Shown here one piece after another: positions 18,076 through 26,069 of a DNA stretch of 64,000 nt; the first letter of the stretch is position 1; each line of letters starts with the position of its first letter. The notes under the pieces are model-generated. The model did no database searches. It saw only the letters and a program-made list of their open reading frames with translations, and was not told the DNA's origin. A program made the position numbers and the translations under genes. The stretch comes from Mycolicibacterium psychrotolerans (GTDB taxonomy: Bacteria > Actinomycetota > Actinomycetes > Mycobacteriales > Mycobacteriaceae), in the NCBI RefSeq assembly GCF_010729305.1, contig NZ_AP022574.1, forward strand, positions 992,001 through 1,056,000. Direction: 5' to 3'.

Positions 18076-18537
18076 ATGGCGCCCCGACGAACAGAGACGA
18101 CCGATTACGCAGCGGAGCTCGAGCACGCGACGCGTGGTCTTCTCGCGTTGAATGTCGTGGTGCTCGAAGAGATCCAGAAACGCGTCGGGCTACCCACCCT
18201 GCGCGCGCTGCAGTCCTTGGAGCGCCTGGGGCCCAGTCTGGTCACCGAGTTGGGGGAAGATCTGGACCTGGCGCCGTCGAGCGCGAGCCGGCTCAGTGAC
18301 CGGCTCGCCGAGGCCGGACTCATCACCCGAAGCATCCCGCCCCACAACCGGCGCGCAACGCTGCTCGAGCTGACCGACGCAGGCCGGTCGGTGCTCGACG
18401 AAGTCGTCGCGCAGCGGGTCGAGCGTCTGGGCGGCGTCGCGGCGCAGATGAGCAGCCGCGAGCGCGAGCAACTTCTCGCGGGGGCAAGCGCCTTCACCGC
18501 CGCCTACAGCCGACTGGCGGCCCGGCACATCACGTGA
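18076..18537 (+). CDS. MarR family transcriptional regulator
   Basis: A 153-residue MarR-type winged-helix regulator. The recognition region LGEDLDLAPSSASRLSDRL leads into GLITRSIPPHNRRATLLELT, the wing, and then the closing dimerisation helices. The start was set at ATG 18076, giving the usual MarR length. An upstream in-frame ATG at 17959 would add an unrelated 39-residue leader overlapping the divergent gene. It faces the nine-gene carbohydrate operon across the three-half-site element, and is the obvious candidate for its repressor. Confidence 0.85.
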   Translation: MAPRRTETTDYAAELEHATRGLLALNVVVLEEIQKRVGLPTLRALQSLERLGPSLVTELGEDLDLAPSSASRLSDRLAEAGLITRSIPPHNRRATLLELTDAGRSVLDEVVAQRVERLGGVAAQMSSREREQLLAGASAFTAAYSRLAARHIT

Positions 18538-18548
18538 TCCGGCTGCGT

Positions 18549-19580
18549 TCAGCGGAAGCGGATGCCCAGCGTCGCGAGACCGAAGATCTTCTTGCCGGCC
18601 GACTTGGCGCCGACGATGACGACCCCGGACCGCGTCGCCGGGTCCAGTGACTTCACCTTGCCGCTGAACTCGACGTCGGCGCCCTCCTTGGCCGGCACGA
18701 TCGCCGGCGAGGAGAGCCGCACGGCGAAGCGGGTGGCGGCCCCGGGATCGCCGGTCCACGCGGAGGCGAAGCCCGCGCCCAGCCCCATCGTGAGCATGCC
18801 GTGGGCGATCACGTCGGGCAGCCCGGCGAGCTTGGCGATGTCCTCGTCCCAGTGGATCGGGTTCGCGTCGCCGGCCACGCCCGCGTAGTTCACCAGGTCG
18901 CCGCGGGACAGCCGGGTGTGGTGCACGGGCAGCGCCTCGCCGACCTGCAGCTCGTCGAACGAGCGGCTCCCCGGCGTGCGGGTCTCACCACCCTCGGACA
19001 CCCGGATCGTCCCCTCGGGCCGAATCGTCTTGTGGTACTGCGCGTCCGGACCCCCGATGTCGAGGATGTTCATGTCGTGCATCATCGCGTTCTGCACCGC
19101 GGTCTTGACGTCGGCGCCGATGTCCTCGGCGGTCACGCCGACCACGGTGGTGTGCAGCGTGTGCACCCGCTCCCCGGCCGTATCAGTGAACGTGTTGGTG
19201 ACCGTGATCAGGTCGCGGCCGGCGATCCTGCGCACCGAGGTCAGTTCCACGTCGATCTTCAACTCGTCACCGGCGACGATCGGGCGGTGCTGCTCGAACA
19301 CCTCCTCGGTCTGCATGTAGGTGTCGTAGCCGACGACCACCTCCTCGAACATGCGCCGATTGCACTGCATGCCCGGGGCGGAGGTGAACGTCAGCGGCGC
19401 GATCAGGTCGGGGTAGCCCAGTTCCGCGGCGGCCGCGACATCCCAGTGCGCGGGGTGGTAGTCCTGAACGGCGCGGGCGTACTCGCGCAGCTTCTCGCGG
19501 CCGACCAGGTACGTGCCGTCCATCTGGTAGTAGTGGCCGACGCGGGCTTCGAGCGGCGACGTTTCTGCCGGTGCGGTCAT
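18549..19580 (-). CDS. Fused MaoC-type dehydratase (HadA/HadB-like fusion)
   Basis: A 343-residue double hot-dog protein. The N-terminal half resembles the non-catalytic HadA/FAS1-like dehydratase subunit, with YLVGREKLREYARAVQD and YPDLIAPLTFT. The C-terminal half is a MaoC hydratase with the catalytic Asp-His region YAGVAGDANPIHWDEDIAK and VIAHGMLTMGLGA. Such fusions hydrate enoyl-thioesters or dehydrate 3-hydroxyacyl-thioesters in mycobacterial lipid metabolism. The ATG at 19578-19580 gives the start; longer frames run into the promoter. It is transcribed away from a second MarR gene 73 bases upstream. Confidence 0.9.
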   Translation of the reverse strand: MTAPAETSPLEARVGHYYQMDGTYLVGREKLREYARAVQDYHPAHWDVAAAAELGYPDLIAPLTFTSAPGMQCNRRMFEEVVVGYDTYMQTEEVFEQHRPIVAGDELKIDVELTSVRRIAGRDLITVTNTFTDTAGERVHTLHTTVVGVTAEDIGADVKTAVQNAMMHDMNILDIGGPDAQYHKTIRPEGTIRVSEGGETRTPGSRSFDELQVGEALPVHHTRLSRGDLVNYAGVAGDANPIHWDEDIAKLAGLPDVIAHGMLTMGLGAGFASAWTGDPGAATRFAVRLSSPAIVPAKEGADVEFSGKVKSLDPATRSGVVIVGAKSAGKKIFGLATLGIRFR

Positions 19581-19653
19581 GGACAGCACAGTAACGCGCA
19601 GCCCGAAAGGCGAATGTTCCGAGCATGCCCGGCGGCGCGCCACACTTGTCGGC

Positions 19654-20169
19654 ATGGCAGCACGGCCGGGCAAGGCGACGCGCGACGGGCTCACCCCGTC
19701 GCAGCAGCGCGCGTGGGTCAGCTACATGCGGGTCTACCACCGCCTCGAGTACGAGATGAACCGGCACCTGCAGCGGGACTGCGGTCTGTCGCTCGGCGAC
19801 TACACGGTGCTCAACGCGCTCGACAACGCGCCGGAGCGGACGGCGCAGCTGTCCAACCTCGCGACCGTGATCGGCTGGGAGCGCAGCCGGCTCTCCCATC
19901 ACCTGCAGCGGATGGCCCGCCGCGGCCTGGTCGAGCGGCTGCAGTCGGCCGAGGACGGCCGAGCCATCGACATCACTGTGACCCCCGAGGGCGCGCAGCG
20001 GTTCCGGGCCGCTGTCCCGGTGCACGCAGCGTGGGTGCGCAGCACGGTCTTCTCCGACACCGACCACGGCCAGGAAGCGGCCCTCGCCGACATCCTGGCC
20101 GCGGTCTACGACTCCGTCCTGCGGCGCGGGACGCTGCCGCCGCCGGACTTCGGCCCGCCGGCCGAGTAG
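19654..20169 (+). CDS. MarR family transcriptional regulator
   Basis: A 171-residue MarR protein with a full winged helix: LSLGDYTVLNALDNAPER, ATVIGWERSRLSHHLQRM and RGLVERLQSAEDGRAIDITV. The long N-terminal helix WVSYMRVYHRLEYEMNRHL is typical of the family. The ATG at 19654 was preferred because the upstream in-frame start at 19579 overlaps the divergent MaoC start and lacks a ribosome binding site. It is divergent from the MaoC fusion and ends exactly next to the convergent SDR stop. It may regulate either neighbour. Confidence 0.85.
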   Translation: MAARPGKATRDGLTPSQQRAWVSYMRVYHRLEYEMNRHLQRDCGLSLGDYTVLNALDNAPERTAQLSNLATVIGWERSRLSHHLQRMARRGLVERLQSAEDGRAIDITVTPEGAQRFRAAVPVHAAWVRSTVFSDTDHGQEAALADILAAVYDSVLRRGTLPPPDFGPPAE

Positions 20170-20913
20170 TCACAGCTGCTCTGAGCCGCCGTCGACGAAC
20201 AGCTCCGCGCCGGTCATGAAGCTGCTCTGCTCGGAGGCGAGGAACAGCACCGCCGCGGCGATCTCCTCGGGCCGGCCGACCCGCCCCAGCGGCACCTTCG
20301 CCGCCTCCCCGTCGAGCAGCTCCTGCTCGTTGCCGGGCGCCAGCCCGACCAGTCCGGGTGTCTCGACCGGCCCCGGCACCACGGTGTTGACCCGGATGCC
20401 GCTGCTCGCCAGTTCGGCGGCCCACGTCCGGCCGAAGGACCGGATGGCCGCCTTCGTCGCGGCGTACACGCTGAACGCGGGAGTGCCGTTGGACGCCGAC
20501 GTCGATCCCGCGAGGATCACCGATGCGCCCTTGTTGAGTAGCGGCAGCACTTTCTGCACGGTGAACAGCGTGCCGCCGACGTTGGTGGTGAACGTGGAGG
20601 TGAAGTGCTCCACGGTGATGTCGGGCAGCGCCGCGAACTCGCCGCCGCCGGCGTTGGCGAACACGACGTCGAGGCCGTTGCCGCGGGCCCGGATCGCGTC
20701 GACGACCGCGTCGAGCTCCTCGGGTTCGGACACGTCGCTGCGCACGCCCGTCGCCGCCTTCCCGATCGAGGCAACCGCCGCGTCCAGTGCCTCCTGCCTG
20801 CGACCCGTGATGACGACGTGCGCGCCCTCGGCGGCGAGCCGCTGCGCGGTCGCCAGCCCGATGCCGGAGGTGCCGCCGGTGACCAATGCCGTCTTGCCGT
20901 CCAGCTGTCCCAT
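20170..20913 (-). CDS. Short-chain dehydrogenase/reductase (classical)
   Basis: A 247-residue classical SDR. It has the cofactor motif TGGTSGIGLATAQRL near residues 12-26, TGRR at the end of strand 2 (favouring NADP), FANAGGGEF in place of NNAG, the catalytic Ser in LAGSTSASNGTPAFSVYAATK with Tyr-x3-Lys, and a PGPVETPG loop. The C-terminus ends GAELFVDGGSEQL, a full-length family end. Substrate unknown. The start follows AAGGGAGAC. An 18-base perfect palindrome lies 36 bases upstream of its start. Confidence 0.9.
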   Translation of the reverse strand: MGQLDGKTALVTGGTSGIGLATAQRLAAEGAHVVITGRRQEALDAAVASIGKAATGVRSDVSEPEELDAVVDAIRARGNGLDVVFANAGGGEFAALPDITVEHFTSTFTTNVGGTLFTVQKVLPLLNKGASVILAGSTSASNGTPAFSVYAATKAAIRSFGRTWAAELASSGIRVNTVVPGPVETPGLVGLAPGNEQELLDGEAAKVPLGRVGRPEEIAAAVLFLASEQSSFMTGAELFVDGGSEQL

Positions 20914-20948
20914 GATGTCTCCCTTCGTCGTTGACGTCTGCTGCAACC

Positions 20949-20966
20949 TAGGTGACATGTCACCTA
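20949..20966. promoter_or_regulatory. 18-bp perfect palindrome between divergent genes (operator candidate)
   Basis: TAGGTGACATGTCACCTA is fully symmetrical. It lies between the minus-strand SDR start (20913) and the plus-strand zinc-ribbon start (20989), close enough to both starts to overlap their promoters. Perfect dyads of this length at such a position are typical of TetR, MarR or GntR family operators. The cognate regulator is not known; the MarR gene at 19654 is the nearest. Confidence 0.6.
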
Positions 20967-20988
20967 TTCCCGCCTCTACGGTGGTGAC

Positions 20989-21195
20989 GTGTTGTTCTTC
21001 CTGTTCGGCATCGGCACGAAGCAGAAGTACCTCGGTGCGGGGGACGTGCGTACCTGTCCGCGCTGCCACAACACGACGCAATGGACGCGGATGCGGCAGT
21101 TCCGGCAACTCACCGTCTTCTTCATCCCCGTCGTGCGGTGGAAGCGCAGGCAGTTCGAGGTCTGCGGGATCTGCGGCACCGCCCTCGCCGGCTGA
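20989..21195 (+). CDS. Small zinc-ribbon protein
   Basis: A 68-residue protein with two CxxC knuckles, Cys23-Pro-Arg-Cys26 and Cys59-Gly-Ile-Cys62, which would bind one zinc. The N-terminus (LFFLFGIGTKQKYLG) and the middle (LTVFFIPVVRW) are hydrophobic. This matches small actinobacterial zinc-ribbon proteins of unknown role. The start is GTG 20989-20991. It lies 38 bases from the GH6 start and may be cotranscribed with it. Confidence 0.8.
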   Translation: MLFFLFGIGTKQKYLGAGDVRTCPRCHNTTQWTRMRQFRQLTVFFIPVVRWKRRQFEVCGICGTALAG

Positions 21196-21233
21196 GTACC
21201 GCTCGGATTGGCGCGAGGTCGACGACCCGCACT

Positions 21234-22223
21234 ATGTTTCTCGGGGTGATCTCCCGCGCTGCCCGCGCCATCGCGCGCTGGACCGTTCCCTTCATGGCGG
21301 TTCTCACCGTCGCCGGCCTGGTGTCCGCTCCGGACCCGGCGATCCGGTTGGCCGCCGACGGCAACCCGCTGGCCGGACTGCCCTTCTACGTCAACCCCGA
21401 GTCGAAGGGCATGCGCGCCGCACGCGGCGTCGACAACCCCCAGCTGAACGCCGTGGTGAACACCCCGACCGCGTACTGGATGGATCAGCTCTCGACGCCC
21501 GCGGTCGACGCGAAGTACATCGCCGCGGCGCAGGCTGCGGGCACCATGCCGATCCTGGCGCTCTACGGCATCCCGCACCGCGACTGCGGCAGCTTCGCCG
21601 CAGGCGGCTTCGGCTCCGCAGGCGCCTACCGCAGCTGGATCGACGGCGTGGCGGGCGCCATCGGCTCCGGACCGGCGACCGTCATCCTCGAACCCGACGC
21701 GCTCGCCATGGCCGACTGCCTGTCAGGTGATCAGCGTCAGGAACGCTTCGATCTGATCTCGTATGCGGTGGACACGCTGACCCGCAACCCGGCCACCGCG
21801 GTGTACGTCGACGCCGGCCACTCGCGCTGGATCAGCGCCGAGGACATGGCGAACCGGCTCAACCAGGTCGGCGTCGGCAAGGCGCGTGGCTTCAGCCTCA
21901 ACACCGCGAACTTCTTCACCACCGACGAGGAGATCGGCTACGGCAACGCGATCTCCGGCATGACGGGCGGCAAGCCCTTCGTCATCGACACCTCCCGCAA
22001 CGGCGCCGGACCCGTCGAGGGCGACCCGCTGTACTGGTGCAATCCCGACGGCCGCGCCCTGGGCGCCGCCCCCACCACGAACACGGGCAACCCGCAGGTG
22101 GACGCCTTCCTGTGGATCAAGCGACCCGGTGAGTCCGACGGCTCCTGCGGTCGCGGGGAGCCCGGCGCCGGCACCTTCGTCAACCAGTACGCGATCGAGC
22201 TGGCCCGCAACGCGGGCTGGTAG
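21234..22223 (+). CDS. Secreted glycoside hydrolase family 6 (endoglucanase-like)
   Basis: A 329-residue protein. A signal peptide (about residues 1-40, RAIARWTVPFMAVLTVAGLV followed by an A-x-A region) is followed by a GH6 catalytic domain. It shows FYVNPESKGMRAAR, the region YGIPHRDCGSFAAGG with the catalytic aspartate, VILEPDALAMADC, VYVDAGHSRWI, FSLNTANFFTT and FLWIKRPGESDGSC. This is the CelA1-like mycobacterial cellulase family, which cleaves beta-1,4-glucan outside the cell. There is no cellulose-binding module. The ATG at 21234 was chosen; a GTG at 21246 is an alternative start four codons later. Confidence 0.9.
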   Translation: MFLGVISRAARAIARWTVPFMAVLTVAGLVSAPDPAIRLAADGNPLAGLPFYVNPESKGMRAARGVDNPQLNAVVNTPTAYWMDQLSTPAVDAKYIAAAQAAGTMPILALYGIPHRDCGSFAAGGFGSAGAYRSWIDGVAGAIGSGPATVILEPDALAMADCLSGDQRQERFDLISYAVDTLTRNPATAVYVDAGHSRWISAEDMANRLNQVGVGKARGFSLNTANFFTTDEEIGYGNAISGMTGGKPFVIDTSRNGAGPVEGDPLYWCNPDGRALGAAPTTNTGNPQVDAFLWIKRPGESDGSCGRGEPGAGTFVNQYAIELARNAGW

Positions 22224-22243
22224 CCGTACCCACTGGTGCTCCG

Positions 22244-22930
22244 CTACGGCGGGGTCTCCAGGGTCATCAGGAACCGGTCGAGCGGCCGGCGACGTGACTC
22301 GGGGATGCTCAGCAGGTGCGGCAAATCCTCCACCAGCCGGTGCGCGAACTCGCGGACCTTCACGTTCATCTCCTGAGAACGCCATTTCAGCACGGCGAAC
22401 GCGGCGTCCGCGTCGATCTCGTAAGCGACCATCAACGCGCCCTTGGCCTGCTCGATGACGGCGCGCTCGACGACGATGCCGCCGAGCTTGTCGGTGACTT
22501 CTCGCTCCACGTCCGAGCTGACCGCCTTGGTGACGTCGACGTAGAAGCCGCGCGTCACCGTCACCGCGCCGCCCTCGGTCAGCGTCTCTCCCACGACGAC
22601 CAGCGTCCGCGTCTCGCCCGCCGTGGTGATGATCCGGTGCCGTCCGCTGAACGGGCCGGGCGACGCCCGCCGGAGCGCCTCGACCTTCGCGAGGTCGTCG
22701 GGATGCTTGTGGCTCAGGATCAGCTCCGTCGTGGGCGTGACCGCAGCGGGCTCGTAACCGTGCATCTGTGCGACGGAGTCCGACCACGTCCACGTGTCGG
22801 TGTCGTAGCGGTACTCGAACCGGCCGACGCGCTGGGCGGCGCCACCCAGCAGGGCCTTGTCCAGCAGGTCGGGAGCGTCACCGGCACCGTTGGCCGGCGA
22901 CACCGTCATCGGCTGGTCAGCGTGCTTCAC
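22244..22930 (-). CDS. PAS-ANTAR regulator
   Basis: A 228-residue protein. A PAS domain (about residues 40-145) has [20 protein letters not shown] and [24 protein letters not shown] (quoted in parts). An ANTAR RNA-binding domain occupies about 160-215, with [21 protein letters not shown] and [24 protein letters not shown] proteins act as transcription antitermination factors that bind paired hairpins in target leaders. The GTG at 22928-22930 was chosen because GAGGGG stands five bases before it. The ATG seven codons in has no ribosome binding site. It is monocistronic and convergent with the GH6 gene. Confidence 0.85.
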   Translation of the reverse strand: MKHADQPMTVSPANGAGDAPDLLDKALLGGAAQRVGRFEYRYDTDTWTWSDSVAQMHGYEPAAVTPTTELILSHKHPDDLAKVEALRRASPGPFSGRHRIITTAGETRTLVVVGETLTEGGAVTVTRGFYVDVTKAVSSDVEREVTDKLGGIVVERAVIEQAKGALMVAYEIDADAAFAVLKWRSQEMNVKVREFAHRLVEDLPHLLSIPESRRRPLDRFLMTLETPP

Positions 22931-23011
22931 AATCCCCTCAATAGCACAGCCGATCAGGCGGATCGGGGCGATCGGGCAACAGGTGACGCACTGGGCGGGC
23001 AGGGTGAACCC

Positions 23012-23300
23012 ATGCGCACGCTGATCGACATCTCGGTGCCGCTCAAGGCGGGCATTGCGTCCGATCCGCCCGGGCTGCGGCCGCAGATCGAGTACCTCAC
23101 CCACCGCGACACCGTGGCCGCGTTCTTCCCCGGCGCGCGGGCGGAGGACCTCCCCGACGGGGAAGGTGGGCTATGGCCTTGGCACAGGGGCCTTGGCACA
23201 GGCGCTGCCGTCCACCGGCTTCATGGTGTGCTGTTTCCCGGTCAAGGTGGACGCCGCCCCGGCAGGCTGGACCAGGGCCGTCGCGATCATCGACGCGTAG
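23012..23300 (+). pseudogene. Cyclase-family (kynurenine formamidase-like) pseudogene with internal deletion
   Basis: The first 50 codons ([20 protein letters not shown], then [20 protein letters not shown]) match the N-terminus of the metal-dependent cyclase family. The 3' end in another frame reads [20 protein letters not shown] and [11 protein letters not shown], the family C-terminus, ending with TAG at 23298-23300. About 150 residues in between, including the HxGTHxD metal site, are missing, and the two pieces are out of frame. The junction lies at a 12-bp direct repeat. It is a dead gene. Confidence 0.8.
23177..23202 (+). repeat. 12-bp direct repeat at the cyclase deletion junction
   Basis: CCTTGGCACAGG occurs at 23177-23188 and again at 23191-23202, separated by two G residues. 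It sits where the N-terminal and C-terminal pieces of the cyclase gene have been joined. Slipped-strand deletion between short repeats would leave such a scar; the inference depends on comparing an intact relative. Confidence 0.7.
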
Positions 23301-23360
23301 ACCGCCGCCCGCCGCGTAGAGTTTTCGGACGAACTGTTCGATACGGAAGGTGAGCGCGAG

Positions 23361-24194
23361 GTGAGCGGACCCGACACCGCGACGCTGCACACGGTGCTGG
23401 AGACGGCGGCGTGGGCGCCGTCGGCGCAGAACTCGCAGCCGTGGCGGTGGCATGTGGACGCCGCCGGCCTGCATCTCGACGCCGACTGGGACCGCCGCCT
23501 CGGGGACAGCCCGTTCGACCGGAGCAATGTGCTGCTCGCCTGCGGCGCGGTGCTCGACCACTGTGCGCTTGCGTTGTCCGCGGCCGGCTGGGCTACGCGC
23601 ATCCGCCGCTTCCCCGATCGCGCGGGCCGCCTCGCCTCCTTCGAACTGATCGAATCGGTGCCCCATCCGGCGTCGCGCGAACTGGTCGACATGATTCCGC
23701 GGCGACGGTCGGACCGCCGCCGGTACGGCGGGTCCGTGCTCCCGCCGACGACGGCTGAACTGCTGCTCATCCGTGCCGCACGATTCGGGGTGCAGTTCTC
23801 CGTGGTGCCCAAGGACCGCTGGCGCCGGCTCGAAGACGGCCAGGTGGAACTGCACTACGGCCGGGACGCCGCCGCCGTGCATCGCGACGACGACGGAGTG
23901 CTGGTGGTGCTCGCCACCGACGGTGACGACGACCTGGCGCGGCTGCGGGCGGGAGAGGCGGCGAGCCACCTGCTGCTCTCGGCCACCGCGCTGGGCCTGG
24001 CGTCGTGTCCGCTCACCGACCCGCTGCGCTCCACGCGTGACCGGCTCGCGCTGGCGTGCGAGATCTTCGACGGCCGAGCGCATCCGCAGATCCTCATGCG
24101 TATCGGTCCGCGGGCGGCCGGCGCCGCCGAATTGCCCTCAGCGGTGCGACGTCCGCTCGCCGAGACGACGACGTGGAGCCCGCTCAGCCGGTGA
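23361..24194 (+). CDS. Acg-like nitroreductase-fold protein (shortened)
   Basis: A 277-residue member of the Acg/Rv3127 group of nitroreductase-fold flavoproteins. It has LETAAWAPSAQNSQPWRWHV, LLACGAVLDHCALALSAAGW, PRRRSDRRRYGG, GEAASHLLLSATALGLASCPLTDPL (in parts) and PQILMRIGPRA. Relatives are about 330 residues. This protein lacks roughly 50 residues in the middle, where a flavin-contact insertion usually sits. Acg-type proteins may bind FMN without turnover and are dormancy-linked in M. tuberculosis, but no DosR box is seen upstream here. GTG start at 23361. The end overlaps the convergent STAS gene by 57 bases. Confidence 0.75.
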   Translation: MSGPDTATLHTVLETAAWAPSAQNSQPWRWHVDAAGLHLDADWDRRLGDSPFDRSNVLLACGAVLDHCALALSAAGWATRIRRFPDRAGRLASFELIESVPHPASRELVDMIPRRRSDRRRYGGSVLPPTTAELLLIRAARFGVQFSVVPKDRWRRLEDGQVELHYGRDAAAVHRDDDGVLVVLATDGDDDLARLRAGEAASHLLLSATALGLASCPLTDPLRSTRDRLALACEIFDGRAHPQILMRIGPRAAGAAELPSAVRRPLAETTTWSPLSR

Positions 24195-24659
24195 CGACCG
24201 GTGCCAACCGGCCTGCGCGGTCCAGATGACGTGCTGCACCCCATGCGCCAGGCGGTCCAGACGCGCCAGCGCCGCGGACAGGTCGTCGACCAGAGGGAGT
24301 TCCCCATCCGGGTCGCAGACCGACAAAAGGCGCCGTACCGGGCGGTGGCCGACGATCACCCAGTCGACGTCGCTGCGCGCACAGTGCACGCTGATGTAGT
24401 ACAGCGCGGTGAATCCGGCCGTTCCGAAGAAATCGACGGCGCGCAGGTCGAGGACGAGTTGCTTGGACACCCGGGTGTGGCGTTCCACGTACCGGCCGAA
24501 CTCGCGGCCGTTGAGCGCGTCGATCTTGCCGACGACGGCGACGGCCACCCGCGTCTGGGAACAGTAGCGAGACGCGAATGTCGCCTTGCCGCAACGCATT
24601 TCGTCGTCATCTGAAATATTGGGGAAGGAAGAGCTTTGTTGCTTCGCGATGGCGGTCAT
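24138..24659 (-). CDS. STAS-domain protein (anti-anti-sigma factor-like)
   Basis: A 173-residue protein with a STAS domain at about residues 35-130: VAVAVVGKIDALNGREFGRY, then LVLDLRAVDFFGTAGFTALYY and a terminal WVIVGHRPVRRLLSV. In classical RsbV/SpoIIAA proteins a serine is phosphorylated in the DSxG motif. Here the equivalent position is Thr80 in FFGTAG. It would bind an RsbW-type anti-sigma kinase and free a stress sigma factor. The start follows CAGAGG. The last 19 codons overlap the nitroreductase gene. The C-terminal basic tail beyond 150 is unusual. Confidence 0.8.
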   Translation of the reverse strand: MTAIAKQQSSSFPNISDDDEMRCGKATFASRYCSQTRVAVAVVGKIDALNGREFGRYVERHTRVSKQLVLDLRAVDFFGTAGFTALYYISVHCARSDVDWVIVGHRPVRRLLSVCDPDGELPLVDDLSAALARLDRLAHGVQHVIWTAQAGWHRSSPAERAPRRRLGERTSHR

Positions 24660-24905
24660 GTGTCAACCTCTGGGGTTCAGCTGAACTCGTGAACACCGGA
24701 CGTGGGAGCTGGTCGGCCACTCGGTCATGCGGGTACTGATCACAACACGTCCCGTGGGCTGGAAGCTCAACCTAGGTCAAGATAATACGGATTTCGTTTG
24801 AGCGGAAGATCTTGTACAATTCTCGCCGATCATGCTGCGAGCTGGGCCTCGCCGGCACCGTGACTGAGCTGCACTATTGACTGCAGGGCCAATCGCTTCG
24901 ATGTG
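24660..24905. other. Intergenic region upstream of the STAS gene
   Basis: These 246 bases contain the only markedly AT-rich patch nearby (24776-24825). No gene, perfect palindrome or RNA structure was recognised. It must contain the promoter of the minus-strand STAS gene and the end of the quinone reductase gene's transcript. Confidence 0.4.
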
Positions 24906-25967
24906 CTACGGAATTCGTTGTCCTACGGGTTCAGGCACAATTGCCCGTGCCTGCCCGACCACCGATAGCGCGATCTTGCCGCGCAGATGCCCCTGCTCGG
25001 CCCGCTCATGGGCGGCGCGGGCCTCGGCGAGACCGAAGGTGCTGTCCAGGGCGATCCTGACCGTGCCGTCGTCGAGCGTGCCTGCCAGCTCCGCGAGCTG
25101 CGCACCGTTGGAGCGGACCTGGGTCATCGACACCGTGACACCTCGCTCGATCGCCTCCGCGGGGTCGGAGAACCCGGGAAACACCGGGAACAACGCCCCG
25201 CCGGGTCGCAGGGTACGCAGGAAGCGGCCGGTGGCGGCTCCGCCGACGGTGTCGAGGACCAGATCGAGGCGGGCGACGGTGTCCTCGGGGGCGCGCTGTG
25301 TGTAGTCGATGACCTCGTCGGCGCCCAGCTCGCGCAGGAAGTCGGTGTGGCGGCCGGAGGCCACCGCGATGACATGTGCGCCGCGGGCCTTGGCCAGTTG
25401 CACGGCGACATGGCCGACACCGCCGGCCGCACCGTTGATCAACACCGTCGCGCCGTCCAGCGGCACCGGGCGATGCGCCTGCGGCTGCAGCGGATTCGGC
25501 TCCCCGTGGCCCAGCTCGAGCAGGAACTGCCAGGCGGTCAGCCCGGACATCGGCGCCGCCGCGGCGTGCAGGTGATCGATGCCGGCGGGCTTGCGCGCGA
25601 GATCCGCGGCGGGGGCCGAGACGTACTCGGCGTAGGCGGCGCTGTCGCCGAACGAGGGGAAGCGGATCATGCCGAACACGTCGTCACCGACCGCGAAATC
25701 GGCGACGTCGCGGGCGACGGCCGCCACGACGCCCGACACATCGGAACACGGGATGGCGGGCAGCGTGATCACCGGCCGCACGTCGGGCGGCAGCTCCTGG
25801 TGGGCGTAGCCGTCGCGCAGATACCAATCGGGAGGGTTCACCCCGATCGCGTGCACGCGGATCAGGACCTCGCCGGGCCCGGGCTCGGGGACCGGCACCG
25901 TCTCGTAGCGCAGCACCTCGGGCCCCCCGAAGTGATGCACTCGGACGGCCATCATCGTCGTCGCCAT
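24906..25967 (-). CDS. Zinc-independent NADPH:quinone oxidoreductase (MDR superfamily)
   Basis: A 353-residue medium-chain reductase. The N-terminal GroES-like domain has VRVHHFGGPEVLRYETVPVP and HAIGVNPPDWYLRDG. The Rossmann domain has INGAAGGVGHVAVQLAKARG near residues 172-191, then ADEVIDYTQRAPEDTV. The structural and catalytic zinc cysteines of alcohol dehydrogenases are absent, as in quinone reductases. It reduces quinones or enones with NADPH. The ATG at 25965-25967 follows GAGAGGACCGAG. It is divergent from a TetR regulator 102 bases away, a typical repressor-target pair. Confidence 0.88.
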   Translation of the reverse strand: MATTMMAVRVHHFGGPEVLRYETVPVPEPGPGEVLIRVHAIGVNPPDWYLRDGYAHQELPPDVRPVITLPAIPCSDVSGVVAAVARDVADFAVGDDVFGMIRFPSFGDSAAYAEYVSAPAADLARKPAGIDHLHAAAAPMSGLTAWQFLLELGHGEPNPLQPQAHRPVPLDGATVLINGAAGGVGHVAVQLAKARGAHVIAVASGRHTDFLRELGADEVIDYTQRAPEDTVARLDLVLDTVGGAATGRFLRTLRPGGALFPVFPGFSDPAEAIERGVTVSMTQVRSNGAQLAELAGTLDDGTVRIALDSTFGLAEARAAHERAEQGHLRGKIALSVVGQARAIVPEPVGQRIP

Positions 25968-26008
25968 CTCGGTCCTCTCGTGTCGTCTTTCTATCGCACC
26001 GAATTGTT

Positions 26009-26017
26009 GCTTTAAGC
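26009..26017. promoter_or_regulatory. Short dyad in the quinone reductase / TetR divergent promoter
   Basis: GCTTTAAGC is a 4+1+4 palindrome in the 102-base divergent gap. It lies within an AT-rich stretch framed by GTTG (26006-26009) and CAAC (26028-26031). It is a plausible but weak candidate for the TetR operator. Confidence 0.3.
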
Positions 26018-26069
26018 TGTGAGGGCACAACACCAAGGCGCGGCACACCATTCCGGGGAGGCGGTCGAC

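Noticed and set aside
18076-20169. Treating the two MarR genes as a recent duplication
   Set aside because: Their recognition helices and lengths differ clearly; they only share family features.
23330-23340. CGAACTGTTCG upstream of the nitroreductase as a LexA SOS box
   Set aside because: The half-sites are separated by one base; the mycobacterial SOS box needs four between GAAC and GTTC.
23301-23360. A DosR box upstream of the Acg-like gene
   Set aside because: No GGGACT-type dyad is present in the 60-base gap.
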